Origin: Novosphingobium album (ex Liu et al. 2023)
GTDB taxonomy: Bacteria > Pseudomonadota > Alphaproteobacteria > Sphingomonadales > Sphingomonadaceae
Direction of reading: 5' to 3'
Assembly (NCBI RefSeq): GCF_029076845.1
Contig: NZ_JARESE010000098.1
Coordinates: forward strand, 1-64,000
Length of the DNA stretch: 64,000 nucleotides
Shown: positions 25,841-34,553 of the stretch, piece after piece
How positions within the stretch are numbered: the first letter of the stretch is position 1
Layout: the number at the start of each line of letters is the position of its first letter
Notes under the pieces: model-generated
Told to the model about the DNA's origin: nothing
Seen by the model: the letters and a program-made list of their open reading frames with translations, nothing else
Database searches by the model: none
Translations under genes and position numbers: made by a program

Positions 25841-26809
25841 ATGGCGGACGCGCGGATCGGAATCGTCCTTTACCCTGGCGCGCAGGTGTCGGCGGTTCTT
25901 GGGCTGACCGATCTGTTCGAACTCGCCGGCCGTATCGCGCGGGACGCCAATGCCGAAGCGCCCCGACTTCGCATGCGTCATCTGCAAGCGGATGGAGCGG
26001 CAACGCCAGTGGCGGTCTTTGACAGTGACGGCGCGGCTCCACCGCCCGAGCAGACGCGCTGCGACGTGCTGATCCTGCCGCCTTCGCTGGAGCCGCCGAT
26101 TGTTAGCGAAGCCGCGATGCCGCTGGCGGGCTGGCTGCGCGAACGGCATGGCGAAGGCACGGTGCTGGCCTCCATCTGCGCCGGCGCTTTCCTGCTGGGC
26201 GAAACCGGCCTGTTGGCGGGCCGCGCGGTGACGACCCACTGGACCCTCGCCGCAGCGTTCGGAGATCGGTTCCCCGATGTGCCGCTCGATACCGACCGGC
26301 TGATCATCGACGGCGGTGACATCATCTCGGCCGGAGGGCTGATGGCCTGGACCGATCTCGGGCTCAAGCTGGTCGAGCGCTTTCTCGGCCCCGTCGTGAT
26401 GGCCAGGACGGCGAGGATGCTGCTGATCGATCCGCCGGGGCGCGAGCAGCGTTACTATAGCGGCTTCGTGCCGCGCCTGAACCATGGCGACGCCGCGATC
26501 CTGAAAGCGCAGCATTTGCTGCAAGCCAATGAGGGCAAGGAGGCGCGGCTGTCGGTTCTGGCGGATGAGGCCGGTCTGGAGCAGCGCACCTTTCTGCGCC
26601 GGTTCCAGAAAGCGACGGGCCTTACCGCGACCGATTATGCCCAGCGCCTGCGCGTCGCCAAGGCGCAGGAACTGCTCCAGTTCGGGCAATTGCCGGTGGA
26701 GCGGGTGGCGTGGGAGGTCGGTTATGCCGATCCTGGCGCCTTCCGAAAAATCTTCCTGCGCATCGTCGGCCTTTCGCCCACTGAGTATCGGCAGAGATTT
26801 CATGCCTGA
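25841..26809 (+). CDS. GlxA-type AraC-family regulator with DJ-1/PfpI domain
   Basis: A 322-aa protein. The N-terminal class I amidotransferase/DJ-1-like domain has the nucleophile-elbow-like SICAGAFLLGE, and the C-terminal AraC domain has two helix-turn-helix motifs (LADEAGLEQRTFLRRF; WEVGYADPGAFRKIF). It is divergent from the isochorismatase gene over a 101-bp shared promoter region, the usual arrangement for a regulator and its target. Confidence 0.9.
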   Translation: MADARIGIVLYPGAQVSAVLGLTDLFELAGRIARDANAEAPRLRMRHLQADGAATPVAVFDSDGAAPPPEQTRCDVLILPPSLEPPIVSEAAMPLAGWLRERHGEGTVLASICAGAFLLGETGLLAGRAVTTHWTLAAAFGDRFPDVPLDTDRLIIDGGDIISAGGLMAWTDLGLKLVERFLGPVVMARTARMLLIDPPGREQRYYSGFVPRLNHGDAAILKAQHLLQANEGKEARLSVLADEAGLEQRTFLRRFQKATGLTATDYAQRLRVAKAQELLQFGQLPVERVAWEVGYADPGAFRKIFLRIVGLSPTEYRQRFHA

Positions 26810-26985
26810 GCCCGCGCGGCGCTCAAGGGCGATGCCGAAGGCGACCTGACCGATGGCAACATGGGCTAACGACAGGTCGATCCGCTGCAAATTGGCGCCT
26901 GCCGCAACAGGGATTCGAAGCTGGTCCTGCTCGCTGGAACCATCTACGATCCGAATGACCGGGCCAGGTCAATGGAGGAGTCTGA

Positions 26986-27387
26986 ATGATCGCGGACCAC
27001 TCAAAAACGTCTCAATCCGTTAAAGCCGCCGACAGCGAAAAAGCGGAGAAGAATCTCGCGCTGTTCGACAGGCTGGATTTCGAGGGCTGGAACAAGCGGG
27101 ACTGGGACCTGTTCCGGCAACTCCACGGAAAGGACGTGATCGTTGGCGGCTTCGGCCAGCACACCGAGAATATCGACAACCATGTCACGTGGGCCCAGGA
27201 CTATCTGAAGGCCAACCCGGACAACCAGATCGAGGGCCATCCTATCCGCATCGGCGCCGGCGACTGGACAGCGGTCACCGGCGTGTTCAACGACGGCAGC
27301 ACCATGGCGACGATCGCCCGGTGGAAAGACGGGCAAGTCGTGGAGGAATATTTGTTCCAGTTGGTGACCGGCGGTCACGGCTGTTAG
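26986..27387 (+). CDS. NTF2-like/SnoaL-type small protein
   Basis: A 133-aa cone-fold protein of the NTF2/SnoaL (ester-cyclase-like) superfamily: FDRLDFEGWNKRDWDLFRQL ... VTWAQDYLKANPDNQIEGH ... GDWTAVTGVFNDGSTMATIA. GGAGGAG precedes the ATG. There is no signal peptide. The ligand or substrate is not predictable. The AraC remnant just downstream may be the vestige of its regulator. Confidence 0.75.
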   Translation: MIADHSKTSQSVKAADSEKAEKNLALFDRLDFEGWNKRDWDLFRQLHGKDVIVGGFGQHTENIDNHVTWAQDYLKANPDNQIEGHPIRIGAGDWTAVTGVFNDGSTMATIARWKDGQVVEEYLFQLVTGGHGC

Positions 27388-27486
27388 CCGGACTACTATT
27401 CCACGTTCATTTCGGACGCGAGCCTGCTGGTCTATGGCGGATCTACTATTCCGGCATTACAGCGCGGCGTTCCTGACCCCACGGGG

Positions 27487-27675
27487 ATGCGCCCGCATCG
27501 CTTCATCCTCAATCGCAGGATCGAGCGCGGCAAAGTCCTGCTGATCACAACCGATATGTCCATTGCCCAGATCAGCTTCGCGGTGGGCTTCGCCTGTCAG
27601 AGCCATTTCGCGGTGAGGTTTCGTGAGACAGCGGGCGTGACACCGCTGCGCTTCCGGTTCGAGCGGATGCGCTAG
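27487..27675 (+). pseudogene. C-terminal fragment of an AraC-family regulator
   Basis: 62 residues corresponding to the end of an AraC DNA-binding domain: MRPHRFILNRRIERGKVLL, then MSIAQISFAVGFACQSHFA and GVTPLRFR. The first helix-turn-helix and the ligand domain are missing. No in-frame AraC sequence precedes it. It is a 5'-truncated remnant. Confidence 0.75.
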
Positions 27676-27735
27676 GCGCTCCGGCGGGTCATGCAAGCAA
27701 GATGGAACGTACCGTCCAACATGACCGAGCACCAA

Positions 27736-28128
27736 TCAGCATACGGACTCGAGCCCTAGATGCTCTGCGAAGGGGGCAAAATCGCGGTCGCAATGCAACA
27801 AGGATAAGCCATCTTCGATGCAGCGCGTCGCGATAAAGGTGTCGACCGTCTTTCGGATCGTCACACCCAGGCTCCTGAGCGTGCGGAAATTGCGTGCCGC
27901 CTGCACGGCTATGTCGCGCCCGCCGATCTCGATCAGGTCGAGCGATCCAAGTAATCGATGCGCGTGATTGAAATCGCGCTCGCTGGTGAAACCTTGCAGC
28001 ACTTCGGCCAGAATAAGGTCGCCAATCAGCAACGGCTCCTTGCCTAGTAGCACGTCAAGCCGCTCGGCCTGAGGTGACGCCGTGCCGCGAAAGAAGTCTA
28101 TCCAGACGCTCGAATCAACGAGGATCAT
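27736..28128 (-). CDS. vapC: VapC-type PIN-domain toxin
   Basis: A 130-aa PIN ribonuclease with acidic active-site residues in ILVDSSVWIDFF (Asp), LAEVLQGF (Glu), KTVDTFIAT (Asp) and HCDRDFAPFA (Asp). It overlaps the antitoxin stop by 4 bases (ATGA), standard for vapBC. Family VapCs cut tRNA or rRNA. The specific target cannot be inferred. Confidence 0.92.
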   Translation of the reverse strand: MILVDSSVWIDFFRGTASPQAERLDVLLGKEPLLIGDLILAEVLQGFTSERDFNHAHRLLGSLDLIEIGGRDIAVQAARNFRTLRSLGVTIRKTVDTFIATRCIEDGLSLLHCDRDFAPFAEHLGLESVC

Positions 28129-28319
28129 CCGTCCGAGCGCATCGCATCAAGGTCGCCTTCCCAAGCGAGTTTGCCGCGCGCGCTGCGAAGCTGCGCCTGC
28201 GACTGGAGCCTCAGAAGCAACCTCAAACCTGCCTCGACTGCCTCGCGCTTGGTTTTGATGCCGGTGGCGCGAAGTGCCATAGCCATGAGATCGTCGTCGA
28301 TCACGATATTCGTCCGCAC
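28125..28319 (-). CDS. vapB: VapB-type antitoxin
   Basis: A 64-aa type II VapB (TNIVIDDDLMAMALRATG ... EAVEAGL), ribbon-helix-helix-like. I choose the GTG at 28319: family members begin at this point, GGAAAGG lies upstream, and a perfect inverted repeat (28321-28349) sits immediately before it, where an autoregulatory operator would be. A longer start at 28349 would place the operator inside the gene. Confidence 0.88.
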   Translation of the reverse strand: MRTNIVIDDDLMAMALRATGIKTKREAVEAGLRLLLRLQSQAQLRSARGKLAWEGDLDAMRSDG

Positions 28320-28320
28320 G

Positions 28321-28349
28321 ATGTGTATCCTTTCCTCATGGATACACAT
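28321..28349 (-). promoter_or_regulatory. vapBC autoregulatory operator
   Basis: A perfect inverted repeat of ATGTGTATCC (28321-28330) and GGATACACAT (28340-28349) with a 9-nt spacer, directly upstream of the vapB GTG. Position and symmetry match VapBC operators. Confidence 0.7.
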
Positions 28350-28648
28350 AAGCGCTTTCCGCCGCCCGTTCAAGCTGGACCATCTCGGCGCATCATGGGA
28401 AGCGTTGTGATGCAGACCATTTCACAACTGATCGTAGCTTGTGCCAGGGACGCATTCATGCGGGTCAGATAGAATGCCCCGTTGCGCAGCGTCGGCTTGA
28501 GGTTGGGACGTGAGGTCATGTCGCAAGCACCATAGGTTTCTTCCAGTCCGTGGGGGCCGTCTCGCCCATTTTCGACCGCGTATTCGCATGCCTCGCAGCC
28601 GGAAGGGGGGCTCGTTGGGTTCTCCATGTCGCGGCCGCACGGACGCCC
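28350..28648. other. Gene-poor stretch between vapBC and the broken GNAT gene
   Basis: About 300 bp. Open frames exist (for example 28370-28627 on the minus strand, beginning MENPTSPPSGCEACEY) but lack a ribosome site or a recognisable family. I see no RNA gene or repeat. Confidence 0.4.
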
Positions 28649-29074
28649 TCATCCGGCGCGTGAACGAAGCCTTCGGCAGAAGACGCGAAAGGTCTCCTCC
28701 GCATAACCGATCGCTTCCCAGAACCGCGCAGCCTCTTTGTTTTCGGCCCGGACCATCAATTGAACCTTGGGAGCGCCATGTTGGGCGAGCCAATCCTCGC
28801 ATGCCCGGACGAGCTTGCGGGCGATGCCCCAGCGGCGGAAATCGCTCTCAACAGCCAAATAGTAGATCCACCCGCGATGGCCGTCCCAACCTGTCATCGC
28901 CGTGCCGATCAGGTGATCATTCGCAAATACGGCGATGATCGTCGAGGACTTCCCCTCAAGGGCTTGCTGCGCATCGGCGACGGGATCGTTCCAGGGGCGC
29001 GTCAAGCCGCAGGCTTGTCAAAGCTCCACCGCCTCGCGAACTTCCGTGCCGACCAGCGGCCGGACCTCGATCAT
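28649..29074 (-). pseudogene. GNAT acetyltransferase broken by an in-frame TGA
   Basis: The frame from the ATG at 29074 reads MIEVRPLVGTEVREAVEL, then a TGA at 29018-29020, then QACGLTRPWNDP and a complete GNAT fold (YYLAVESDFRRWGIARKLV, FWEAIGYAEE). Homologous YpeA-like proteins usually have Trp where the stop lies, so TGG to TGA is the likely change. The ATG overlaps the DUF983 stop as ATGA, showing it is the native start. A TTG at 29005 could restart translation and give a 118-aa product lacking the first strand and helix. Confidence 0.75.
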
Positions 29075-29559
29075 GACCCGGGTTCCCCATCGACTACAGC
29101 GGGGCGCTCCCTCACGAAGCCGTGCATGCCGAACCACCACTGCAGGGCGATAATGGCGCCTTTGGCAGGCTGGAGCAGCCCGATCATCAAGGCCATGGCG
29201 AGCGGAACGATGATCGCGACCATCGCGGCGACCGACAATCCCGCGTCGCGCACGAGGGCGATGATCAGCGGGGCCATCAGGTGCCCGGTTATCAGGATCG
29301 AGACATAGGCCGGAAAATCGTCCGCCTGCTGATGGGTCCAATCCTGCCCGCACCGCGGGCAATGCGCCCGCGGCTTGAGGAAGCGCAGAAAAAGCTTCGC
29401 CTCCTTACACCGTGGACAACGGCCGCGAGCGCCGCGCACCATGGCCTCCAATCCCGAGGACGGAAGTGCGGGCGGCCCCATGGGTGTGTCGGCTTCCTGG
29501 ATGGGCATGGCATTGGACTTTGGTGGGGGGCCGTCGAACGGCGAAGCCATGAAATCAGG
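29071..29559 (-). CDS. DUF983 membrane protein with zinc-ribbon N-terminus
   Basis: About 162 aa with two CxxC pairs (RCPRCKEAKLF ... HCPRCGQDW) characteristic of DUF983, then WTHQQADDFPAYVSILI and two membrane helices. The ATG at 29559 overlaps the pckA stop; another ATG at 29547 is possible. It is co-transcribed with pckA and the broken GNAT gene. DUF983 has no established biochemical role. Confidence 0.85.
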   Translation of the reverse strand, partial: PDFMASPFDGPPPKSNAMPIQEADTPMGPPALPSSGLEAMVRGARGRCPRCKEAKLFLRFLKPRAHCPRCGQDWTHQQADDFPAYVSILITGHLMAPLIIALVRDAGLSVAAMVAIIVPLAMALMIGLLQPAKGAIIALQWWFGMHGFVRERPAVVDGEPGS

Positions 29560-31153
29560 CATCGAAGATCCCGGGTGGCGCAGCGGCGCGGATGCTTTCA
29601 TCAACGTGGGCGACAAATTGCGTGAAGTTTCTGCGGAACCGTTCCGCGAGGTTCCGTGCGGCGAGATCGTAGGCGTGCTCATCGGTCCAGGTAGCGCGCG
29701 GATCGAGGATCTGGGTTTCAACGCCATCGACTTCGACAGGAACCTCGAACCCGAAATTGGGATCGGTGCGGAAATTCGCTTCCATGAGCTTACCCGAAAG
29801 CGCGGCGCCCAGCAGTGCGCGTGTAACCTTGATCGGCATGCGCGAGCCCGTTCCGTACTGGCCGCCGGTCCAGCCCGTATTGACCAGCCAGCAATCGACA
29901 CCGCCCTTGGCGATGCGCTTGCGCAGCAGGTTGCCGTAGACGCTGGGGTGACGGGGCATGAACGGCGCGCCGAAGCAGGTCGAGAACGTCGCCTCGGGTT
30001 CGGTCACGCCGAGTTCGGTGCCCGCCACCTTGGCCGTGTAGCCCGACAGGAAATGGTACATCGCCTGCTCGGGCGTCAGCCTGGCGATCGGCGGCAACAC
30101 GCCGAAGGCATCGGCCGTCAGCATGATGATGTTCTTCGGAACCGGCCCGATATTGTCGGCGGAGGCATTTGGGATGAAGTGGATCGGATAGGCCCCGCGG
30201 CTGTTCTCGGCGAGCGAGGCATCGTCGAGGTCGAGGCTGCGTGCCTCCGGATCCATCACGACGTTTTCCAGAATGGTGCCGAAGCGGCGGGTCGTCGCAT
30301 AGATCTCGGGTTCAGCCTCGGCCGAGAGGCGGATCATCTTGGCATAGCAGCCGCCTTCGAAGTTGAAGACGGCGGTGTCGGACCAGCCATGCTCGTCATC
30401 GCCGATCAGCGTGCGCGAAGCATCGGCGGACAGCGTGGTCTTGCCGGTGCCCGACAGGCCAAAGAAGATCGCGGTGTCACCGTCTGGACCGATGTTCGCC
30501 GAGCAGTGCATCGGCATGACACCGCGCTGCGGCAGGACATAGTTCAGCACCGAGAATACGGCCTTCTTCATCTCGCCGGCATAACCGGTGCCGCCGATCA
30601 GGATCAGGCGCTGCATGAAATCAACGGCGACGACTGTTTCCGAACGGCAGCCGTGACGCTCGGGATCGGCCCGAAAGCTCGGCAAGTCGATGATCGTGTA
30701 GTCGGCTGCGAAGTGCAGGAGCTCGGATTCCGTTGGCCGCACCAACATGGTCCGCACGAACTGCGAATGCCAGGCGAGCTCGGTAACGACGCGGACGCCG
30801 ATCCGATATTCCGCCTGCGATCCGCCAAAGAGATCCTGGACGAAGACGTCGTCGAGCGTCTCGAGGTGCTTCAGGAAATCCCCACGCAGGTTAGCGAAGG
30901 CTTCCCCCGCCATCGGTTTGTTCGACGGGCCCCACCAGACCTCGTCCTTGGTGAGAATGTCGCGAACGACGAACTTATCCTGCGCGGCACGCCCGGTGTT
31001 CCTCCCGGTCTCGACCACCAGCGCACCATGCTCGGACAGGCGGGCCTCGCCGCGCCGCAACGCGATTTCGGTCAATGCGGGAACATCGAGATTCTCATGA
31101 AGTTTCGCGCCGGGTTTGATCGCCAAGTCCGGAACGGTGAGCGTCAGAGTCAT
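29555..31153 (-). CDS. pckA: Phosphoenolpyruvate carboxykinase (ATP)
   Basis: A 532-aa full-length enzyme that converts oxaloacetate and ATP to PEP, CO2 and ADP, the first step of gluconeogenesis. Motifs include the P-loop kinase-1a FFGLSGTGKTTLSAD, the PEPCK signature NIGPDGD(TA), GDDEHGWSD, and NTGWTGGQYGTGSRM. The gene is normally chromosomal core. Its presence amid stress genes suggests either a chromosome segment carried in the cargo or a second copy. Confidence 0.95.
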   Translation of the reverse strand: MTLTLTVPDLAIKPGAKLHENLDVPALTEIALRRGEARLSEHGALVVETGRNTGRAAQDKFVVRDILTKDEVWWGPSNKPMAGEAFANLRGDFLKHLETLDDVFVQDLFGGSQAEYRIGVRVVTELAWHSQFVRTMLVRPTESELLHFAADYTIIDLPSFRADPERHGCRSETVVAVDFMQRLILIGGTGYAGEMKKAVFSVLNYVLPQRGVMPMHCSANIGPDGDTAIFFGLSGTGKTTLSADASRTLIGDDEHGWSDTAVFNFEGGCYAKMIRLSAEAEPEIYATTRRFGTILENVVMDPEARSLDLDDASLAENSRGAYPIHFIPNASADNIGPVPKNIIMLTADAFGVLPPIARLTPEQAMYHFLSGYTAKVAGTELGVTEPEATFSTCFGAPFMPRHPSVYGNLLRKRIAKGGVDCWLVNTGWTGGQYGTGSRMPIKVTRALLGAALSGKLMEANFRTDPNFGFEVPVEVDGVETQILDPRATWTDEHAYDLAARNLAERFRRNFTQFVAHVDESIRAAAPPGIFDA

Positions 31154-31195
31154 TGTATGCGAGGCCTCTCAGGTCAGTCATGGAAGGGCGAAGGA

Positions 31196-31369
31196 TCAAA
31201 CCTCGCCTGGCGGTAGGTCCGAGGGTAGTTTGAGCTTGAGCTTGGGACGCCGGCGGCGATCGAGTAGTGTCGCAGCCGCGGATTCCGAAAGAGCGGCCGA
31301 AGACATCGGCGCCGCGCCGGTCGCGCGCGTCTTGAGCCTGCGGCTTCGCCTTTTGTCCTCGATCGTCAT
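31196..31369 (-). CDS. Small basic hypothetical protein (57 aa)
   Basis: It begins MTIEDKRRSRRLKTRA and ends with RRRRPKLKLKLPSDLPPGEV; strongly basic. The ATG overlaps the stop of the upstream small gene (TGATG), showing translational coupling. I do not recognise a family. The basic composition would suit nucleic-acid or partner binding. Confidence 0.5.
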   Translation of the reverse strand: MTIEDKRRSRRLKTRATGAAPMSSAALSESAAATLLDRRRRPKLKLKLPSDLPPGEV

Positions 31370-31638
31370 CAGTTCCGTTCCAAACCCGATCGCGAAACCT
31401 GATGGTCACCGTCCGCGAGGACATGGGCTATTTCGGATAGAAGCATGGATGCTTCCAAAGGGGTGAGAGCAGCCTCACCGAGATGCCTCTCCACATCATG
31501 GAAGGTCAGGACCGCCCGATATTCGCCCGTCTGCGGCATCAGGCGTAAATGGGCGTTGAGACCGCTTGCATGGGCGCTGGGCGCACTCGGTTGAGCGGCG
31601 GTTGGGTGACCGGCACACGGTGAATCACTAAGTGGCAT
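31369..31638 (-). CDS. Small hypothetical protein (89 aa)
   Basis: It starts at the ATG at 31638 (MPLSDSPCAGHP; a TTG at 31653 is possible) and ends with a helical part (LTPLEASMLLSEIAHVLADG). A Ser/Ala/Pro-rich N-terminus precedes YRAVLTFHDVERHLG. It is coupled to the basic 57-aa gene downstream and divergent from the XRE regulator at 31709. No known family seen. Confidence 0.55.
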   Translation of the reverse strand: MPLSDSPCAGHPTAAQPSAPSAHASGLNAHLRLMPQTGEYRAVLTFHDVERHLGEAALTPLEASMLLSEIAHVLADGDHQVSRSGLERN

Positions 31639-31682
31639 ATTGCATATATACAACCATCTTCTAAATTGTTAAGCGTGATATT

Positions 31683-31699
31683 TGATGTTTAATACATCA
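31683..31699. promoter_or_regulatory. Candidate operator of the XRE regulator
   Basis: TGATGT(TTAAT)ACATCA, 6-bp arms, 9 bp before the regulator's ATG and within the AT-rich divergent promoter region. Its position suits autoregulation and control of the small gene pair on the other strand. Confidence 0.45.
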
Positions 31700-31708
31700 G
31701 GAGTGCGA

Positions 31709-32032
31709 ATGATTACCTCACAGCAATTGCGGGCCGCACGGGCCCTTCTCGGCCTGGATCAGCGTCAGCTCGCGGAACTGGCCGGCCTGTCGCTTCCCAC
31801 CATTCAGCGGATGGAAGCGTCGGAAGGGCAGGTGCGGGGCGTGGTCGATACGCTGGTGAAGGTCATCACCGCGCTGGAGGGCGCAGGCATCGAGCTACTC
31901 GGGGAAAACGCGCCAAGCACAGGGGTTGGTCGAGGGGTCCGGCTGCGCGAGACTGCCAATGGCGTCCGCTCAGGCCGCGGCTCGTCGCTTCTCTATGACA
32001 AGGTTTCTGCCGAGCAGGAAACGAATCGATGA
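31709..32032 (+). CDS. XRE-family transcriptional regulator
   Basis: A 107-aa protein. An N-terminal Cro/CI helix-turn-helix (LRAARALLGLDQRQLAELAGLS) is followed by a short tail. CAGGAG precedes the ATG at 31709. The stop overlaps the SulP start (ATGA), so the regulator and transporter are one operon. Confidence 0.88.
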   Translation: MITSQQLRAARALLGLDQRQLAELAGLSLPTIQRMEASEGQVRGVVDTLVKVITALEGAGIELLGENAPSTGVGRGVRLRETANGVRSGRGSSLLYDKVSAEQETNR

Positions 32033-33723
32033 CCCAGGCGGCCTTCGGGCCCAAGCTCGCGACGGTGCTCCGCGAGGGTTATACTGCAAAGACCTTCCGA
32101 GCCGACACCATTGCCGGGTTGACGGTTGCGATCGTGGCGCTCCCACTCGCAATGGCGCTGGGGATCGCCAGTGGTGCTTCCCCCGACAAAGGTCTGATCA
32201 CGGCTGTCGTCGCCGGCTTCCTGATCTCAGCTCTTGGCGGTTCGCGTGTTCAGGTGGGTGGCCCCACCGGCGCTTTCGTCGTCGTCATTTTCAACGTCAT
32301 CGCCAAGCATGGTTATGATGGACTACTCATCGCCACGCTACTCGCGGGACTTATCCTCATTCTCGCAGGCGTCTTCCGCCTCGGCCAGATCATCAAATAT
32401 ATTCCGCATCCGGTGGTGACCGGATTCACGGCCGGCATTGCCGTGATCATCGCCTCGAGCCAGGTGAAGGATTTTCTTGGCCTCTCAGTCGACAAGGTGC
32501 CCGCCGATTTCATCCCCAAGTGGCAGGCCTATCTGGGCGCGATTCCGACGATCAGCGCAGCCACCGTAGCGGTCGGGATAGGCGCGCTCGCGATCATCAT
32601 CGCTCTGCGCAAGCTCGCGCCCAAGCTACCCGGCTTCCTGATCGCGGTACTCGTCACTTCGACTGCCGTGGCCTTACTCAAACTCCCGGTGGACACCATC
32701 GGATCGCGGTTCCCGGACATACCGGCGGGCCTTCCGATGCCGTCATTGCCCGAAATCTCGTTGGCAAAGATCAATGCCGTCCTGCCATCGGCCTTCACCA
32801 TTGCCTTCCTTGCGGGCATCGAGGCCCTGCTGTCGGCCGTGGTGGCGGATGGCATGGCTGGAACCCGGCATCGTTCCAATCAGGAGTTGATCGGACAGGG
32901 CGTCGCCAACCTGGGCTCGGCGCTGTTCGGCGGCCTTCCGGCCACGGGCGCGATCGCGCGGACGGCGACCAACATTCGTTCAGGAGCGAAGACGCCGGTG
33001 GCGGGCATCATGCACGCCGTCTTCCTGCTGCTGTTCATCCTGTTCGCCACCGATCTCATGGCATTCGTGCCGATGGCCACCCTGGCGGCGATCCTCTTCA
33101 TGGTCGCCTGGGGTATGAGCGAGTATGAGCGGTTCCTCGCGCTGTTGCGCATGCCCAACAGTGATCGCTCGGTGCTCCTTCTGACCTTTGGCCTGACGGT
33201 TCTCGTCGATCTCACGGTGGCCATCGGCGTCGGCGTGACATTGGCCTCGCTGCTGTTCATGGCGCGCATGGCTGAAACGGTGGAGGTCGATGCGAGTGGC
33301 AAGCAGGATCCCGACCTCGATTCAGAAGATCTCGATCAGCGTCTAGCCTTGCCCGAGGGTGTTGAGGTCTTCCGGATCAATGGTCCGTTCTTTTTTGGTG
33401 TGGCGGGCGAACTCCTCGATACTCTGCGCCGCCTGGGAGCGGCTCCAAGGGCCATTATTCTGCGGATGCGGCTTGTTCCATTGCTCGACGCAAGCGGAGT
33501 TCAGGCGCTCGAGGAGTTCATTCGGCAGGCCCGGATTGCCGGTGCCAAGGTCATTCTATCCGGCGTGCAGCCTCAGCCAAGGTCGATGCTCGAGCGCGTG
33601 CGCCTGGGCGATGGTTTCGGCAAGGTCTTCTACGCAGCCGACTATGCGGACGCACAATCGCTCGCATCGAGTCTTCTCGATGAGAAAAGTATGCCTGATC
33701 GTGATGGAGAAGAAGATGAGTGA
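32029..33723 (+). CDS. SulP-family anion transporter with STAS domain
   Basis: 564 aa: about 12-14 membrane helices with SulP signatures (VAIVALPLAMALGIASGASP, VQVGGPTGAFVV, IPHPVVTGFTAG), then a cytoplasmic STAS domain (GVEVFRINGPFFFG ... LDASGVQAL). The substrate may be sulfate, bicarbonate or another anion; the sequence does not decide. It is coupled to the XRE regulator upstream and to the PhnA-like gene downstream. Confidence 0.9.
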   Translation: MTQAAFGPKLATVLREGYTAKTFRADTIAGLTVAIVALPLAMALGIASGASPDKGLITAVVAGFLISALGGSRVQVGGPTGAFVVVIFNVIAKHGYDGLLIATLLAGLILILAGVFRLGQIIKYIPHPVVTGFTAGIAVIIASSQVKDFLGLSVDKVPADFIPKWQAYLGAIPTISAATVAVGIGALAIIIALRKLAPKLPGFLIAVLVTSTAVALLKLPVDTIGSRFPDIPAGLPMPSLPEISLAKINAVLPSAFTIAFLAGIEALLSAVVADGMAGTRHRSNQELIGQGVANLGSALFGGLPATGAIARTATNIRSGAKTPVAGIMHAVFLLLFILFATDLMAFVPMATLAAILFMVAWGMSEYERFLALLRMPNSDRSVLLLTFGLTVLVDLTVAIGVGVTLASLLFMARMAETVEVDASGKQDPDLDSEDLDQRLALPEGVEVFRINGPFFFGVAGELLDTLRRLGAAPRAIILRMRLVPLLDASGVQALEEFIRQARIAGAKVILSGVQPQPRSMLERVRLGDGFGKVFYAADYADAQSLASSLLDEKSMPDRDGEEDE

Positions 33724-34018
33724 CGAAGATTATGTCTTTGACGAGGAAACCGGCGAATGGATGCCGGCTTCGGAGCTGGAAGCGCGGCGCGTCCAGTCCA
33801 GCCAGGTCGAGGTACGCGACGCTGTGGGAAATATCCTCGCCGATGGTGACCAGGTCACGCTGATCAAGGATCTCGAGGTGAAGGGCGCGGGCCAGACCTT
33901 GAGGCGCGGTACACTTATCAAGTCTATCCGGCTCACCGGAGATCCTCAGGAAATCGATTGCAAATATGAGGGCATCAAAGGGCTTGTCCTTCGCGCCGAG
34001 TTTGTTCGGAAGCGCTGA
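33716..34018 (+). CDS. PhnA-domain protein lacking the usual zinc ribbon
   Basis: A 100-aa protein. The C-terminal about 70 residues match the PhnA/YjdM domain (VRDAVGNILADGDQVTLIKDLEVKG ... IDCKYEGIKGLVLRAEFV). The N-terminal CxxC zinc ribbon of PhnA is absent, replaced by an acidic DYVFDEETGEWMPASE. The ATG overlaps the SulP stop by 8 bases, with GGAG upstream. The function of the family is unsettled; the link to phosphonates is historical. Confidence 0.8.
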   Translation: MSDEDYVFDEETGEWMPASELEARRVQSSQVEVRDAVGNILADGDQVTLIKDLEVKGAGQTLRRGTLIKSIRLTGDPQEIDCKYEGIKGLVLRAEFVRKR

Positions 34019-34048
34019 ACATAGATAGAAAGACAGGGAAGGAGACCA

Positions 34049-34500
34049 TTGGAAACCATCACGATCGTTCTTCTATTTCTGCTTACCGTGATCGTGAGCG
34101 GCGTGCTCTCCCGAATGGTTCCTCTGTCTTTGCCCCGGCTACTGCTCCAGATCACGTTGGGCGCGGCGATCGGCTTGGTCGCCGACTAGCGGGTTACCCT
34201 CGACCCTGAGATATTCTTCCTTTTATTCCTGCCACCGCTGTTGTTCCTCGATGGCTAGCGCATTCCCCGCGAGGAGCTGTTCAAGGATGGCAAGACCGTC
34301 GTCGAACTGGCGCTCGGCCTGGTCATCTTCACGGACGTCGGCATGGGATTCTTCATTCATTGGATGATCCCTGCAATGCCACTTGCGGTGGCTTTTGCAC
34401 TGGCAGCCGTTGTCTCGCCGACGGACCCGATTGCCGTTTCGGCAATTGCGCAGCGCACGCCCATCCCCAAGCGGATGATGCATATATTGGAGGGGGAACC
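34049..34500 (+). pseudogene. CPA1-type Na+/H+ antiporter, broken by two TAG codons and truncated
   Basis: A TTG preceded by GAAGGAGA begins METITIVLLFLLTVIVSGV. The frame then meets TAG at 34187-34189, continues RVTLDPEIFFLLFLPPLLFL, meets TAG at 34253-34255 (usually DGW), and continues through PREELFKDG ... SPTDPIAVSAIAQRTPIPKR to LEGE, where homology stops. About one third of a roughly 500-600 aa antiporter remains. It sits in the SulP transcript direction but is dead. Confidence 0.82.
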
Positions 34501-34553
34501 GAGGGTTTGCGTCGATACGGCGCCTGCGCTTTCCAATCGTCCAACTCGCGCGG

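Noticed and set aside
27388..27440. Short direct repeat CTACTATTCC seen twice before the AraC remnant
   Set aside because: Only ten bases and no further repeat units; not a CRISPR or meaningful array.
28370..28627. An 85-codon minus-strand frame between vapBC and the GNAT remnant
   Set aside because: No ribosome site and no known family; not enough to call a gene.
29375..31216. A 613-codon plus-strand frame opposite pckA
   Set aside because: Mirror of the pckA coding strand; pckA is unambiguous on the minus strand.
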